Origin: Gammaproteobacteria bacterium
GTDB lineage: Bacteria; Pseudomonadota; Gammaproteobacteria; UBA6429
Direction: 5' to 3'
NCBI GenBank assembly: GCA_003232015.1
Contig: QIKU01000171.1
Span: forward strand, 1 to 15,445
DNA length: 15,445 bases
In this document: positions 14,818-15,445 of the stretch, piece by piece
How positions within the stretch are numbered: position 1 is the first letter of the stretch
Layout of the letters: each line of letters opens with the position of its first letter
Translations under genes and position numbers: made by a program
Notes under the pieces: generated by a model
Told to the model about the DNA's origin: nothing
Seen by the model: the letters and a program-made list of their open reading frames with translations, nothing else
The model's database searches: none

Positions 14818-15445
14818 ATGCGAAATTTATTTATACCTTTTCTGATTGCAGTGCAATTTCTAACACGGCTACCGGTTTCATTTTTGCTAAAGCAGTTTGA
14901 ATCGCAGCATGATATTTATACTCCAGACAACCAATCTCGCTCATTAAAGTATTATCCACTCGTTGGCTTAATTCTAGGTTTGCTGTTAGTTGCATCTATA
15001 TTTATTTTTAATACCTTTGCTGCCAACCATACTTTTTATATTGCCGTTTTAACGGCTTTTTTGTGGGTTGTTCTTAGTGGCGGCTTGCATCTTGACGGTG
15101 TCGCCGATATGGCCGATGCCTGGGTTGGGGGGTTGGGCGATAAAGACAAAACACTGCGTATAATGAAAGATCCAGCCTGTGGCCCATTCGGTGTAATCGC
15201 CATTGTCTTTACTCTTTTGTTAAAGCTTGCCTTTGTTTACGAATTGATACTGATTAACCCCTGGCTTGTTTTATTGCCACCCCTGTTATCCCGCACGGTT
15301 GCCGTCGCCTTGCTTATGCGCATTCCGTATGTGCGCCCACAGGGGATGGGGCATGATTTGAGTGTCAGCCTCGATAAATATAAAAATACTGCAAGTATTA
15401 TTATGGCTGTTATCGTTAGCGGTTATTTTTTAGCGTTATTTTCAG
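14818..15445 (+). CDS. cobS: Adenosylcobinamide-GDP ribazoletransferase (cobalamin synthase), 3' end outside window
   Basis: CobS is the membrane enzyme joining adenosylcobinamide-GDP to alpha-ribazole (or its phosphate), the last assembly step of cobalamin. The ATG directly follows the cobC stop with no gap. The 209 codons in view include the family opening FLIAVQFLTRLPV, YYPLVGLILG, GGLHLDGVADMADAW with the conserved acidic residues, DKTLRIMKDPACGPFGV and LLSRTVAVALL, with several hydrophobic helices between. The reading frame is intact to the window edge, where the final helices are cut off. Confidence 0.95.
   Translation, partial: MRNLFIPFLIAVQFLTRLPVSFLLKQFESQHDIYTPDNQSRSLKYYPLVGLILGLLLVASIFIFNTFAANHTFYIAVLTAFLWVVLSGGLHLDGVADMADAWVGGLGDKDKTLRIMKDPACGPFGVIAIVFTLLLKLAFVYELILINPWLVLLPPLLSRTVAVALLMRIPYVRPQGMGHDLSVSLDKYKNTASIIMAVIVSGYFLALFS

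Noticed and set aside
1..15445. CRISPR array, insertion sequence, integrase or defence cluster
   Set aside because: No spaced direct repeats, terminal inverted repeats, transposase or integrase motifs were seen; most of the window is ordinary chromosomal genes.

Overview
The window looks like a chromosomal segment of a gammaproteobacterium. The main reasons are the ampD-ampE pair beside a divergent nadC (the enterobacterial/pseudomonad neighbourhood), an AGCS symporter, a SulP permease and a late cobalamin cluster, all with moderately AT-leaning codon use. No IS element, phage gene, CRISPR array, rRNA or tRNA is visible. Genus cannot be assigned from sequence reading alone.

Region 1 (1-2200, minus strand): two adjacent cupredoxin genes. 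The upstream one (1875-874) carries a Tat signal and keeps trinuclear-copper histidine pairs, but has lost the type 1 copper cysteine. The downstream one (863 to beyond base 1) has no signal peptide but has a complete type 1 copper site plus the matching histidine pairs. Together they look like a multicopper oxidase split over two polypeptides. Their upstream region holds a candidate promoter and a conspicuous 11-bp-arm inverted repeat, with a further half-site 70 bp away.

Region 2 (2201-4129): an ECF sigma factor lacking the usual acidic region 2.2 motif lies tail-to-tail with a Hanks-type Ser/Thr kinase. This is the kit of the phosphorylation-activated sigma systems (EcfP/PknT type). The kinase reading frame is broken by one extra base near its N-terminus.

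Region 3 (4389-8444, plus strand): an Irr-like Fur-family regulator, a SulP anion transporter broken by one extra T in a T6 run, and a 600-residue protein of unknown function with a possible degenerate PilZ-like segment. Overlapping hairpins, one resembling a REP element, separate it from the convergent nadC.

Region 4 (8539-10815, minus): an AGCS amino-acid/cation symporter followed by nadC (NAD synthesis), probably one transcript.

Region 5 (11016-15445, plus): ampD-ampE (peptidoglycan recycling) followed with tight spacing by cobU-cobT-cobC-cobS, which covers most of nucleotide-loop assembly for cobalamin. cobS runs off the window. No cobalamin riboswitch lies directly before cobU.

Two genes share the same kind of lesion, one extra T in a T run of the coding strand. 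These may be real mutations or homopolymer errors in the assembly, and raw reads should be checked before calling them pseudogenes.
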